64,000 bases of DNA, taken from positions 806,001 through 870,000 of the forward strand of contig CAWAED010000003.1 of assembly GCA_963781105.1 (NCBI GenBank), written 5' to 3'. This DNA comes from Palsa-295 sp963781105. GTDB lineage: Bacteria; Acidobacteriota; Terriglobia; Acidiferrales; UBA7541. Under the pieces are notes generated by a model. It did not search any database, was not told the origin of the DNA, and saw nothing but the letters and a program-made list of their open reading frames with translations. This document shows positions 53,334 to 62,111 of this stretch, piece by piece. Numbering within the stretch: the stretch's first letter is position 1; the number at the start of each line of letters is the position of its first letter. The position numbers and the translations under genes were made by a program.

Positions 53334-54015
53334 GTCCGGCTCCTTTCTCCGAGCCTTTGGTCGTCGAACAACCACAGTCTACTCGGGTAGAGGGGCCGGC
53401 ATTGTTATGCGATCAACTGACCTCAACTCCCAATTGACCAGGAGATCTGCGCCGGCCTCCCCCAAAACCCTCAGCAGCCGGGTGGCTCACCTTTCCGCAG
53501 CACTCCAGCGAACATCTAAGGACTTGTGGGGTGCCGCACTCTTGCGGCAGGCGAGGGTGCGCTTTGATGACTTGTCTAGCAGCCTGAAAGGAACTAAGAA
53601 CGAAGAGAGAGCCCTCGTCCCGCTGAGACGACCGGGACGCAAAAAACGCGCTGCGCTCCCTTCGCGACAGCACTCAGGGCAAGCGGGATGACAGATTAAA
53701 GAAAGAGCGTGGACCGTACAAACCTGTCGCTGGCAGGCCCTCCTACGGCGTGCAGGTTCGCAGGGTTGGCGGGAGTGGCTGTCACAGGAAAAACGAAGAG
53801 CACAGCCAAGAGTGGCTGTGCCACACCCGCGGGCGGCGACTTGCTAGTGGCTAGACCAGCTCGATTCGGATGCGGCGGCCCGGTATGGTGGCGGCGCCCA
53901 TGTGGATTTTGCGGTGGCGGGTGGCCCACAAACGGCAACGCTTGACTGTTTTCACCATGTGATTCCAGAATGAGTCAAATTCTGAGAAAAGCTACCGTCA
54001 GGGGCCTGGGGATGG
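53334..54015. other. Gene-free stretch with dispersed repeats
   Basis: About 680 bases without a credible gene. It contains a hairpin TGCCGCA-CTCT-TGCGGCA at 53532-53549, a diverged TCATCCCG-type repeat near 53640-53692 and the REP-like repeat at 53796-53843. Short open frames here are repeat-derived. Confidence 0.5.
53796..53843. repeat. REP-like repeat 'CACAGCCA...TGGCTGTG', copy b
   Basis: GCACAGCCAAGAGTGGCTGT then CCACACCCGCGGGCGGCGAC. Reverse complement of the unit at 44451-44501 with a few differences. Confidence 0.75.
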
Positions 54016-54954
54016 CTACCACAAATGAACTTTCGGGGCACCCAGCCACGAATACTGCCAGCCTACGGAGACACTTTGATAGTTACCGCCAAAACGCACG
54101 TAGGTTCCGCTGCTGTAGCTAACCTTGAGAGTTTGGTGCTTGCTTACGGGAATTGATGCCGTCGCGCCAATGCGCGAACTGGTCTGCCGAGTGGAAAGAT
54201 TCGGTGTGCCGTTCAAGCTGGTGGTGCCTCCGAACCAGAAATTTCCGTCGAGCGAAGCCCAGCAGCGTTGTTTAGGGAAGTCGTAACTCAGGTGTCCCTC
54301 GAAGGAGCCTATTGGGCTTTCGGATTGAGGCTGTGGGTTGGGGACCGAGTAGAAAGCGTCGTTCGTCGTGTAGAACCAAACTCCTCCATACGCATCCAGG
54401 ACCCATCTGCCCCAACGCCGCGAATAGCCCAACTCCGGCTTAATTGCCCAGCGATGGACGCTCCAGTTGACGAGGTGATTCGGGTTGTATTGACCAGTTG
54501 GAGCGATCACTGTCAGGCTGGCTCCCAGCAAAGTCTTTTGCTTCCACTTGACGAACTCCCTCGGCCCCATTGCTGGTCCGCCCTTGAGATTCACAGAGAA
54601 GCGCACCCCAAGGTCGAGAAGGCCGGAGCGATAGATTTGTTGGTGAGTGCCAAGGACTGATCCCTGAAACGTGCCCACGCCGTAGGGCAAAAGACCGGTA
54701 ATGTTTGCCGAGCGCCCGAACAACCGGAACGCATGATAGTAACTGATGGTTGGCACATGATAGGTGCCCGTGGCGCCTGTAATGGGAATCGTCCCGTTGA
54801 GGTTCAGGCCGCCGTCAAAGAAAGACCAAGACAGCGTAATTGCGTTGCCGTCCACCGGCGTGATCACGTAGGCGCGCGGCGCCAAAGTCTGCGCGCTTGT
54901 CGCGTGCCCAATACACAGCGCGGTAAAAAGAAGAACAAGTTGGCGGGCGTTCAT
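54016..54954 (-). CDS. Outer-membrane beta-barrel protein, MetA-pathway/transporter-like
   Basis: 312 residues with a signal peptide (LVLLFTALCIGHATSAQ). Alternating hydrophobic beta strands run to the C-terminus (LKVSYSSGTYVRFGG, VSVGWQYSWLG). APRAYVITPVDGNAITLSWS and TVIAPTGQYNPNHLVN...WAIKPELGYS match the family named for phenol meta-degradation outer-membrane proteins, presumed channels. The partner pathway is not visible. The start is the Met before ARQLVLLF; the frame is open 11 codons further upstream. Confidence 0.82.
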   Translation of the reverse strand: MNARQLVLLFTALCIGHATSAQTLAPRAYVITPVDGNAITLSWSFFDGGLNLNGTIPITGATGTYHVPTISYYHAFRLFGRSANITGLLPYGVGTFQGSVLGTHQQIYRSGLLDLGVRFSVNLKGGPAMGPREFVKWKQKTLLGASLTVIAPTGQYNPNHLVNWSVHRWAIKPELGYSRRWGRWVLDAYGGVWFYTTNDAFYSVPNPQPQSESPIGSFEGHLSYDFPKQRCWASLDGNFWFGGTTSLNGTPNLSTRQTSSRIGATASIPVSKHQTLKVSYSSGTYVRFGGNYQSVSVGWQYSWLGAPKVHLW

Positions 54955-55017
54955 GACTGGTTGGTCTGAGAGTCTCTCACGCGCCACACATTCTAGCCGA
55001 ACTTCCCTACATTCCCG

Positions 55018-55120
55018 CAGCGTCCCGAGCGCACGAATAGGAATGCGGCAATAGTCCTGCTCAAGAGGGCGGAAGGCAAACCAACCACAAATCCGGAGCC
55101 AGGAACAGTCTTTCCGCGAT
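55018..55120 (+). mobile_element. Relic of an IS1111-type right end
   Basis: GCGTCCCGAG at 55020 and TCCTGCTCAA at 55055 are spaced as in the right end of element B (50675 and 50709), with GGAAG-CAA-CCAA similarity after. No transposase is attached. Probably a deletion remnant. Confidence 0.4.
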
Positions 55121-55228
55121 CGACCGGGACTTGGCGACCGGTTCTGAATCTAAGTGCGTCGCGAATCGGTGGAGAGCCTTGCCAACTCGTTCGTCATCGA
55201 CAGATGGGGCGTGTGATCTGTGTCAGGC

Positions 55229-56530
55229 TCAATGACGTCGGTGCACGGGTTCTCGGCGATCATCCGCCGCTGCAATGGTGACGGGATAGCTCGATCTCGC
55301 GTGCAGAACGGGAGCGGCAATGTGCGCCGCCAGATAAGCAGCATCGTCTCCGATACCGAACAGAATTCCCGATCTGCGGTTGTACAGCCAGGGCAATCCT
55401 AGAAAGTACAAGCCTGGGTATCTGGTGACTCCACGCTTCTGGATGGGATATCCGTCCGAATCTACGACTGGCAACTTCACAAGGCTGAAATCAAAAGCGT
55501 ATCCCGTGGCCCACACAACGGTGGAAATTCCCTCCCCTTGCAGGTTCAGGTCTGTTACCTTTTCCTTCTTATAACCATCAAGCAACCGCGGGATGTTCTC
55601 GGTCGGAGCGGCCAACCCCACACGGCTGATGTAATCGTCGATCTTCTTTAGTGCGTCAATCTCGAACTGATCGACTGCGGCGAGCGTTTCCTTTAGGTCA
55701 GGCGCGAGGATGAGTTGTCCCTCGTGAGCATCGCGCACGTGTCCGAGCAGGATGACACCGTCGCGGGCGAACTGGTGCAAATTCAGGCTCTGTCCACCGT
55801 TCTTGCCAGAAATCTGCGGATGTGGATGGAATTTTTCTGCGGCCGATTTCAGTTCTTCGACCTTGGTGTCGAATATCCCGATCCGTGTGAACCAATCACT
55901 GATATCCTTGCCGCGATATCGTCGGGGCACACGTCCGGCGCTGCCGATCGAGAGATAGACTTTCCTTCCACTCTGATACAGTTCTTGGGCAATCTGTGCT
56001 CCGGACTGCCCGGTCCCCACCACGAGCACCGCACCCTCTGGAAGAGTTGAAGGATTCTTGTACCCCATCGAGTGCAGCTGCACGACCGATGGAGGAATTT
56101 CCACGCTGAATGGCGGAATCTTAGGCGATTGGTAAAGGCCTGTTGCGACTACTACGTTCTCGGCCTCATAGTTCTTCTCGCTTGTACGTACGATATATCT
56201 GTCGCCGACCTTTTCTATGCTGAACACTTCGACTCCGCAATGCACAGGTAAGCGAAAGCGCCCGATATAGTTGTCGAAGTACTCTATGACTTCTGCCAGA
56301 GACATGAATCCATAAGGATCGTCTCCGCTGTATTCCGCTCCGGGCATCCGTACCTGGAAATTCGGCGTTACTAGCGTGAACGAGTCCCAGCGCTGATTTC
56401 GCCACGCACTAGCCACCGCTGGCGCTCGTTCCAACGCGACATGTTCGCGACCCTCCTGAGTCAAGTAATAGCTGATGGCGAGCCCAGCCTGACCGCCGCC
56501 GACGATAACCGTATCGATTTTGTGCAACAT
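55229..56530 (-). CDS. Flavin-dependent monooxygenase-like NAD(P)/FAD oxidoreductase
   Basis: 433 residues. The N-terminal FAD site is VIVGGGQAGLAISYYL (about 8-23), and the second nucleotide site is AVLVVGTGQSGAQIAQEL. ENVVVATGLYQSPKIP and VVWATGYAFDFS are family features of CzcO/YUCCA-like flavoproteins. The substrate is unknown; related genes are often annotated as potassium-transport flavoproteins or Baeyer-Villiger-like monooxygenases. GAGGAGGCG precedes the ATG on the minus strand. The NTF2-like gene ends 39 bases from this start on the same strand, upstream in transcription, so the pair may form an operon. Confidence 0.9.
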   Translation of the reverse strand: MLHKIDTVIVGGGQAGLAISYYLTQEGREHVALERAPAVASAWRNQRWDSFTLVTPNFQVRMPGAEYSGDDPYGFMSLAEVIEYFDNYIGRFRLPVHCGVEVFSIEKVGDRYIVRTSEKNYEAENVVVATGLYQSPKIPPFSVEIPPSVVQLHSMGYKNPSTLPEGAVLVVGTGQSGAQIAQELYQSGRKVYLSIGSAGRVPRRYRGKDISDWFTRIGIFDTKVEELKSAAEKFHPHPQISGKNGGQSLNLHQFARDGVILLGHVRDAHEGQLILAPDLKETLAAVDQFEIDALKKIDDYISRVGLAAPTENIPRLLDGYKKEKVTDLNLQGEGISTVVWATGYAFDFSLVKLPVVDSDGYPIQKRGVTRYPGLYFLGLPWLYNRRSGILFGIGDDAAYLAAHIAAPVLHARSSYPVTIAAADDRREPVHRRH

Positions 56531-56569
56531 GGACGCCTCCTCGGCGGGTCCGTGCGTCAGAGTAAGCGG

Positions 56570-57037
56570 CTACTTCGCCACTGACGCGCCGTGACTCCCG
56601 ACCTGCTTCCATTCGCCGCCTATCTTGACGAAAGTGTCCGTGGCGATGATGGTGTGCGCGCGATGTTCGCCCTTGAACAAAATGTCATAGGTGTCCTTGT
56701 AGGTCGCCACCGCCGTGTTGCCGTACACGCGCACTTTCAGTTCAGAAAGCTTCTCGCTGTTTGTCTTGAAGTCCTTTGCGTCGGCCATAAGTTTCATGAC
56801 TTCGGCTTTGGTGTAAAAGGCTCCGTCGCTATCGCCCCTGGTCCAGTCCTCAGCGAGAGCTTTCTGGTAAAAGCCTGTATCGCCGGCCAAATCGGCTTTG
56901 ACGCCATCATTTTCCAAGTTTGTGATGGTCGCAACGACATCAGCCTTGGTCCCAGTTTGCGCTCGGCTCACGCCCAGCCCTGCGAAGAGGGCGATAACAA
57001 AAAGTGAAATCCACAACAAGGAGTTCTTTGCATTCAC
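56570..57037 (-). CDS. Exported NTF2-like (DUF4440/SnoaL) protein
   Basis: 155 residues from a GTG preceded by AAAAAGGAGG. Signal peptide (LLWISLFVIALFAGLGVSRAQ), then an NTF2-like cone fold: ITNLENDGVKADLAGDTGFY, LAEDWTRGDSDGAFYTKAE, VRVYGNTAVATYKDTYDI and FVKIGGEWKQVGSHGASVAK. These domains bind small ligands or act as isomerase-like enzymes; the function here is unknown. Likely co-transcribed with the downstream flavoprotein. Confidence 0.88.
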   Translation of the reverse strand: MNAKNSLLWISLFVIALFAGLGVSRAQTGTKADVVATITNLENDGVKADLAGDTGFYQKALAEDWTRGDSDGAFYTKAEVMKLMADAKDFKTNSEKLSELKVRVYGNTAVATYKDTYDILFKGEHRAHTIIATDTFVKIGGEWKQVGSHGASVAK

Positions 57038-57212
57038 AGTGCCTCCTTTTTGTTTCCGATGGTAGTCAACACGGGCCCGCGGCAATTTCGCAATCTGAAG
57101 TAACTTCATGAGAGTCCTTTTCATAACCAGTGCTCAATTAACTGTTCACTAGTCAACTAATGAGATGCACTGGGCCGGGTTTGGATACAAACTTCTTGGA
57201 TTTATTCGGTGA

Positions 57213-57701
57213 CTACGTCGTCGAAGGCTGTTCGCCTCGCGCGAGTTCCAACAAACGAATCAGTTCTTCAATCTCGGATTCATTCAGTCGACGCAATGCT
57301 TGGTTTTCCTGGTTCCTAACGGGGGTGTCGAGTTCTTGCAAGAGATCGAGCCCAGGCTTGGTGATGTAGCAAAGAACCTGTCGGCGGTTATCGGAAGGGC
57401 GTTCCCGGCGCACGAGCTTCTTCCCTTCCAAGCGATCCAGCAGGCGGGTTATACCCGGTGCCTGCTCGATCATCCTCCCTGCGATGTCCAGTGTCGGAAG
57501 CCCCCCCAGGCCTGCGCCTCGCAGGATGCGCAGGACGTTGTATTGCTGCCAGGTGATGCCATGTTGATCGAACACCGGTGAACAAAAACGGCTCAAATAA
57601 TTGGCGGTACGCAGGATGCTTACCAATGCGTCTTGCTGGCGCGAATGCACGAGGTGCTTCTGTTTCGCTTCGCCGTTCAATTTTGCTTTCACTGGGGCCA
57701 T
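57213..57701 (-). CDS. MarR-family transcriptional regulator
   Basis: 162 residues with a winged helix: QDALVSILRTANYLSRFCSP, ITWQQYNVLRILRGAG, LPTLDIAGRMIEQAPGITRLLDRLEGKKLVRRERPSDNRRQVL and TKPGLDLLQELDTPV. MarR proteins are dimeric repressors responding to small aromatic or oxidative signals. The start at 57701 lies almost at the predicted transcription start of the promoter at 57709-57737, so translation may be leaderless. A likely target is its own promoter; the neighbouring flavoprotein/NTF2 pair is another candidate. Confidence 0.92.
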   Translation of the reverse strand: MAPVKAKLNGEAKQKHLVHSRQQDALVSILRTANYLSRFCSPVFDQHGITWQQYNVLRILRGAGLGGLPTLDIAGRMIEQAPGITRLLDRLEGKKLVRRERPSDNRRQVLCYITKPGLDLLQELDTPVRNQENQALRRLNESEIEELIRLLELARGEQPSTT

Positions 57702-57707
57702 GGGAAT

Positions 57708-57737
57708 AACTATGCATATCAATAGTTGTCCTGTCAA
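57708..57737 (-). promoter_or_regulatory. Promoter with overlapping MarR-type operator
   Basis: On the minus strand: TTGACA (57732-57737), a 17-base spacer and CATAGT (57709-57714). The inverted repeat AACTAT-8-ATAGTT (57708-57727) overlaps the -10 box and spacer, an ideal position for autorepression by the MarR protein that starts at 57701. Confidence 0.65.
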
Positions 57738-57885
57738 GTGTAGCCGAAACGTCGATGGGGTCGTCGCCCATCCCCGGCAGGTCGAACGCCTCCACTGAAT
57801 GGCCAGCCGCCCTTAGACTGTCCATCAGCGGCAACCAAATCCATGCGCCGGAAAATCCTCCATGCACCAATACAAATCTCGCCAC
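57737..57885 (-). pseudogene. 5' fragment of an alpha/beta hydrolase
   Basis: GAGGAG then GTG at 57885 starts ARFVLVHGGFSGAWIWLPLM and AGHSVEAFDLPGMGDDP, the N-terminal third of a typical alpha/beta-hydrolase (HGG oxyanion region). The similarity stops where the MarR promoter begins. No nucleophile or His follows. The rest of the frame, to 57388, is antisense-like noise within the MarR gene region. Confidence 0.65.
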
Positions 57886-57985
57886 TTGTTTCTCCTCGGT
57901 GTTGGCCAGTCCAAGCAAGTTCGCCGGATCTGGACCTCGAACCAAGCCACGCCTCTTGCGGATTACGGTGAGGCGACGCTTCCAG

Positions 57986-58378
57986 TCATTTCGCGACTTT
58001 TACTTTGAAGGTCACCGTGTTGGCGCCGCCGGCGTTCGCGATGACGAACTTGTACTGCCCGTCCGCCGTTGGCGTTACCTTCACCGAACACTTCGGTCCG
58101 GGCGAGTCGTCCTTAGCGACTTCCGCGCCGGACGCGTCATAGACGAAAAGGTGCACGTCGGTATTCTTCAGGCCGTCCGTGGTGACCTCGAACTCTTTCC
58201 CCGCCGTGAAAGACAGGAGGTAAGCGACCTCTCCCTTGTCCTTCATCTCGATCTTCTTGCCGTTGAACGCCGTCCCCTTCCCCAGGTCAGCCGGCTTGAC
58301 GCCCTGCGCGGGACACAGCGTGGCGATCGCGAGCATAACTGCCACCACTGCTGGGACTAACCGAATAATCGATTTCAT
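57986..58378 (-). CDS. Small exported protein with PPC-like beta domain
   Basis: 130 residues with a signal peptide (LVPAVVAVMLAIATLCPAQG). The mature part is a small beta sandwich: VAYLLSFTAGKEFEVTT, TDVHLFVYDASGAEVAKDDS and GQYKFVIANAGGANTVTFKV. The pattern (D-hL-hD..G..hA.D....) resembles bacterial pre-peptidase C-terminal-like domains, which are secreted and may bind calcium or help secretion. Stand-alone here. GAGGAAACACC precedes the start. Confidence 0.8.
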   Translation of the reverse strand: MKSIIRLVPAVVAVMLAIATLCPAQGVKPADLGKGTAFNGKKIEMKDKGEVAYLLSFTAGKEFEVTTDGLKNTDVHLFVYDASGAEVAKDDSPGPKCSVKVTPTADGQYKFVIANAGGANTVTFKVKVAK

Positions 58379-58722
58379 TGGTGTTTCCTCCAGAGTCGGA
58401 TCAGATCAGATCCGTAGCAGCAGCGTAGGCCACCGAGCATTAGGAAGGCATCAGGACGTCGTAAAGTTTTTACAAGGGTCGTCGCGCTAAGGAAGGACTG
58501 ACTCAGGCCGAACGGACAACTGTCGAGAACAGGAATTATCGCGATCGAATCGGCTAGCGCTTTATTAAGGGCGTAACCGGACACTTGAAACCCGGTTATG
58601 CGAACTTATCACGAGGTGACAGGTATTTCGCCTGCAGGGGGCATTTCAGTAGCGTACTTGAGAGCGAGAAGTATTTCCGCAGACAGGGATGCACGCCTGC
58701 GAGGTTGCTTCCCCGGGGTGGA
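58379..58722. other. Gene-free stretch
   Basis: About 345 bases between two minus-strand genes. No gene was recognised. CCGGTTATGCGAACTTATCA at 58588-58607 resembles CCGGTAACGCGAACTTATCA just upstream of the IS110 copy at 60.92 kb; the meaning is unclear. Confidence 0.4.
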
Positions 58723-59550
58723 CTACGGGTGGCGATGCAATACATGTATGGCGATATCCGGCCAGAATTCGCGGAATACATTCGTGAGCGCATCGCGGCC
58801 AATCGCGTATGCGTACTTTGAGGCGAACCCACTAGCCGTCCGAGTCTGGCTGGGGTAATACGATAGTGAAATCGCTTGCGCGGTGCCCCTACCGATCACC
58901 TCCGACGCATTGAAGACATTCTTTCCTTCATAGTTTTTAGCGACGGCAACACGAGAGGCTGCGTAAAAAGCTCGCTTCCAAAAACCGCCCGTGCCCATTG
59001 CGTAATAACGCTCGTCCTGATGCAGCATTGTGGGGAAGGCAAAAATCACGAGATAGTTGCCGTCCGTTTTGTCCACAAACCCTCGCCAGTAATATTGGCC
59101 GTAGCCTGCCATGCCCTGGCCCAGCTGCGGGTGGGCGTTCGTCCACTCAGCGAGGGCCGAGGTCATCCCCACAAAAATGAACGATGAGTAGTCAAAGCTG
59201 TTCTTCGTAGCGATTATGAAAGCTTGCTTGGCGGTCGGGGGCGGCGGGATTGTGCCGGCACTGACCGCTCGAAAATTGGGCATGATGCCCATAATTCGCT
59301 TTGGTTGCTGTCCCGCGGGAACGGCGCTCTGCGGCTTAGTCTCCGGCGATGCTTGCTTCGGATTGCTGGCGGTTGGCGATGTTCCGGACTGCTCCGATGA
59401 CGGATCTTTGGCGGGAGCCAGCATCTCGAGCGACGTAACCCTGGAGGATTCCCACAAGGGAAGTGCAATCGAATCCGAACCGGCATTTTGGCCAAACGCG
59501 CTCGCAGCAGGCGCGGCCAGGAAAAACAAAAATGACAAGAAAAGACGCAA
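58723..59550 (-). CDS. Exported hypothetical protein
   Basis: 275 residues from a TTG that has GGAGG 7 bases upstream on the minus strand; an ATG at 59592 is further out without a good site. Signal peptide (LFLSFLFFLAAPAASAFGQ), then a Ser/Pro/Gln-rich linker, then a conserved-looking domain: IMGIMPNFRAVSAGTIPPPP, GYGQYYWRGFVDKTDGNYLV, DERYYAMGTGGFWKRAFYAA and NASEVIGRGTAQAISLSYYP. I recall similar proteins widely in Acidobacteriota as hypothetical envelope proteins. Function unknown. Confidence 0.78.
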   Translation of the reverse strand: MRLFLSFLFFLAAPAASAFGQNAGSDSIALPLWESSRVTSLEMLAPAKDPSSEQSGTSPTASNPKQASPETKPQSAVPAGQQPKRIMGIMPNFRAVSAGTIPPPPTAKQAFIIATKNSFDYSSFIFVGMTSALAEWTNAHPQLGQGMAGYGQYYWRGFVDKTDGNYLVIFAFPTMLHQDERYYAMGTGGFWKRAFYAASRVAVAKNYEGKNVFNASEVIGRGTAQAISLSYYPSQTRTASGFASKYAYAIGRDALTNVFREFWPDIAIHVLHRHP

Positions 59551-59744
59551 GTTAGAGCCTCCGCAGTCTAGATCAGGGGATTCCCATCTCAAATTATAGC
59601 GCAGCGAAGTTCGAAAAGGCGTTCAGCGCACGTGACCGTGCCCAATCACACGCTTACCGAACATGATTGCATAACAACGTCGGCTCCTTAGACCCGAGTA
59701 GACTGTGGTTTATCGATGACCATAGGCTCTCTCGAAAATAGTCC

Positions 59745-60527
59745 TCAGAGTACCTGTGGAGCGGGTGTGAGCGTGACTTGGAAGCCGAGGCGTTGCAGTC
59801 TACGGACAAGTGTTAGGGAGAGGCTTGGAGCGCGTAGCTGTCGGTAGTAATCGGCGCCGAGTTCACGAAAGGGACAGTCGTGTTGAAGCAAGTAGTGGGC
59901 TAAAACAAGGATCTTATGTCCGATGGCGACAATAGCTCGCTTGCTTCCACGTTTCGCCGCTAGTCGGTGAAAGCGTGCAGCAAAATAGGTATTCTTGGTG
60001 CGAGCAGCGGCCCAAGCTGCCTGGTTCAGAGTTCGGCGGAGCCAGCGATTTCCCTTGCGTGTCCTGCCGCTTTTGCGCTTGCCGGCGCTTTCATTGTTGC
60101 CAGGGCACATCCCCGCCCAAGAAGCGAGGTTACTCCCTTGGGGGAATTGTTCCGGATTGGTGCCAATCTCAGCCACCATGCTCCAGGCGGTGGTCAGGCG
60201 GATGCCAGGCATCGAGGTCCACAATGTGATCGCACGGTGGTAAGGACGCATACACTGCTGAATACGCTGCTCAAGTTCGCTGATCTTGTCCTCAGTAAAC
60301 CTCAGTTCATCGAGAAGTTGGCGGAGCAAGAAGCGATGATGTTCGCGGATATGTCCTTGCAGTGCCAACCGTAGCTGCGGAAGTTTTTTGCGCAGTCCTT
60401 TACGCGCCATTTGCGCTAGCTTTTCGGGTTCATCTACTCCGGCCGCGATGGCTTGTAACATGCTGCGTCCGGAAGCTCCGAGCACGTCGGTGGCTACGGA
60501 AGCCAGCTTGATATTGGCGTCTTCCAA
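59745..60527 (-). pseudogene. IS110-family transposase, N-terminally truncated
   Basis: About 260 residues correspond to the middle and C-terminal part of an IS110 enzyme: LEDANIKLASVATDVLGASG, LWTSMPGIRLTTAWSMVAEI and AGMCPGNNESAGKRKSGRTR, with the serine in NESAG. The RuvC-like N-terminal domain (about 130 residues) is absent. The frame runs on into antisense of another transposase fragment. A fourth IS110 type, not similar in detail to A, B, C or copy 1/2. Confidence 0.8.
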
Positions 60528-60663
60528 CATTGCCAAGGTGGCCATGGCCCGAAGACTGGGAGTGCGGTTGTACTGGATGTGGCGGAAGGGCTGGGAATAT
60601 GCAGACTGGGTCAAGTTCGGTTCGCACGCGGGACAGCTCGGTACCGGAAATGGCGTGCAGTAG
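60528..60663 (+). pseudogene. C-terminal fragment of element-C-type IS110 transposase
   Basis: IAKVAMARRLGVRLYWMWRK, then GWEYADWVKFGSHAGQLGTG, matches the last 45 residues of the element C transposase. The rest is missing; the upstream side is replaced by the opposite-strand IS110 fragment at 59745-60527. Confidence 0.8.
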
Positions 60664-60840
60664 AACGCCGTCCTAGTGAATGGGCATCCCGCTCCCTCGC
60701 CAGAGGGAGTTTGAACGAGTAATTATGGTCTGAAGCTGGGATCGAAGAGATGTGTGGATCGGACCGAAACCGACCGAAAGATTACAAGCGAGCCGTGGTT
60801 ATCGACAGTGGGCCAAAGAAATATGACGAAAGAGAGCGCT
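60664..60840 (+). ncRNA. Relic right end / candidate guide RNA of element-C type
   Basis: Matches the noncoding right end of element C (52100-52265), including GGGCATCCCGCTCCCTCGCC, GAGGGAGTTTGAA, a GATCGGACCGAA block and GCGAGCCGTGGTTATCGAC. The noncoding part has stayed recognisable although the transposase is destroyed. Confidence 0.35.
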
Positions 60841-61009
60841 CTTCGGAGCGGATGTAGAAGTGTGTCCACAGAAGATTTGACAGAGCCGACGTTGTTGGAG
60901 ATTTCCGGTAACGCGAACTTATCAGATGGGAGAAGGCCGGTCTCCAGCGGGATGCGTTACGCTCCCAATGATCGAGGCGCTCGAAGCGCACGAGAAAAGG
61001 AGACCGGCA

Positions 61010-62111
61010 ATGGAGAAGATTAGCGCTGTGCAGGTATTTGGGAACGAAATTGTGAAGGAGCGAAAGCTAACCATCGGTGTGGATCTGGGAGATCGTTGGT
61101 CGTTCTACTGTGTTTTGGATGAAGCAGGCAAAATCATTCTGGAACAGAAAGTAGCGACGACACCGGAAGCGATGAGGCGGACGTTTGGAAAGATACCGCG
61201 AAGTCTCATCGCCCTGGAGACAGGAACACATTCGCCATGGGTGAGCCGGCTATTAACGGAGCTGGGGCACGAAGTGATCGTGGCGCACGCGCAAAAGGTG
61301 GAATTGATCACCAAGAGCAATCGAAAAGATGACCGGCACGACGCGCGAACGCTGGCAAGACTGGCGCGAATCGATCCCGAGTTGTTGGGGCCGGTGCGGC
61401 ATCGCAGCGCGAAAGCACAAATTCATCTGACGGTGATCCGGGCGCGAGCGGAACTAGTAAGTGCGCGAACGGCCCTGGTAAATGCCGCGCGCGGGTTGGT
61501 GAAATCTTATGGCGAACGACTACCTAAATGTGGCACGCAGCAGGTGAACCGGGAGCTGGCCGTGGGATGGAACACGGAGTTGCGTGAGGTTCTGGAACCG
61601 TTGCTCAAAGAAATCGAATCGCTGCGCGAGCGCATCCAGGAATACGACGAACGGATGGAGAAAATCGCCCAGGAAGTGTACCCGCAAGTGTCCTTGCTCA
61701 AGCAGGTGAAGGGTGTAGGAACGCAGATCGCGCTGACGTATGTCCTGACGATAGAAGATCCACACCGGTTTCTGAAGAGTCGCGAGGTAGGTTGTTTTCT
61801 GGGGTTGCGACCTGGCAGGAGGAACTCCGGGGAGAGCGAGCCACAGAAGAAAATCAGCAAAGAAGGAGACCGGTATCTGCGCACGATGATGGTGCAGGGT
61901 GCGCACTACATTCTGGGACCTTTTGGAGAAGACAGTGATCTGCGGAGATGGGGGCCGGAAGCTTGCGGAGCGCGGAGGGAAAAATGCCAAGAAACGAGCG
62001 GTGGTTGCCGTGGCTCGAAAGTTGGCCGTACTGCTCCATCGGTTGTGGGTAAGCGGAGAGGTGTACGAACCATTGCGCAATAGTCAGAAGGCGATGCGGG
62101 CAGTGGCTTAG
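61010..62111 (+). pseudogene. IS110-family transposase, frameshifted near the C-terminus
   Basis: Nearly identical to the enzyme at 23463-24563 through LGPFGEDSDLRRWG. There GGGGG at 61950-61954 shifts the frame and the reading ends in non-homologous sequence at 62083. The correct tail, RKLAERGGKNAKKRAVVAVA to the stop at 62111, is in the next frame; GGGG instead of GGGGG would restore it. All DEDD and serine residues lie before the break. ATG at 61010 has AAAAGGAGACCGGCA upstream. Confidence 0.85.

Larger units (their letters stand above)
52100..53340 (-). mobile_element. IS110-family element C
   Basis: A lineage different from elements A/B and copy 1/2. The right noncoding end, downstream of the transposase, is about 165 bases or more and matches a relic at 60664-60840 beyond the shared transposase terminus. 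The left boundary is not precise. Confidence 0.65.

Noticed and set aside
53709..53945. Short plus-strand open frame of 78 codons
   Set aside because: It is made of REP-like repeat sequence (53796-53843) and low-complexity Gly/Trp residues.
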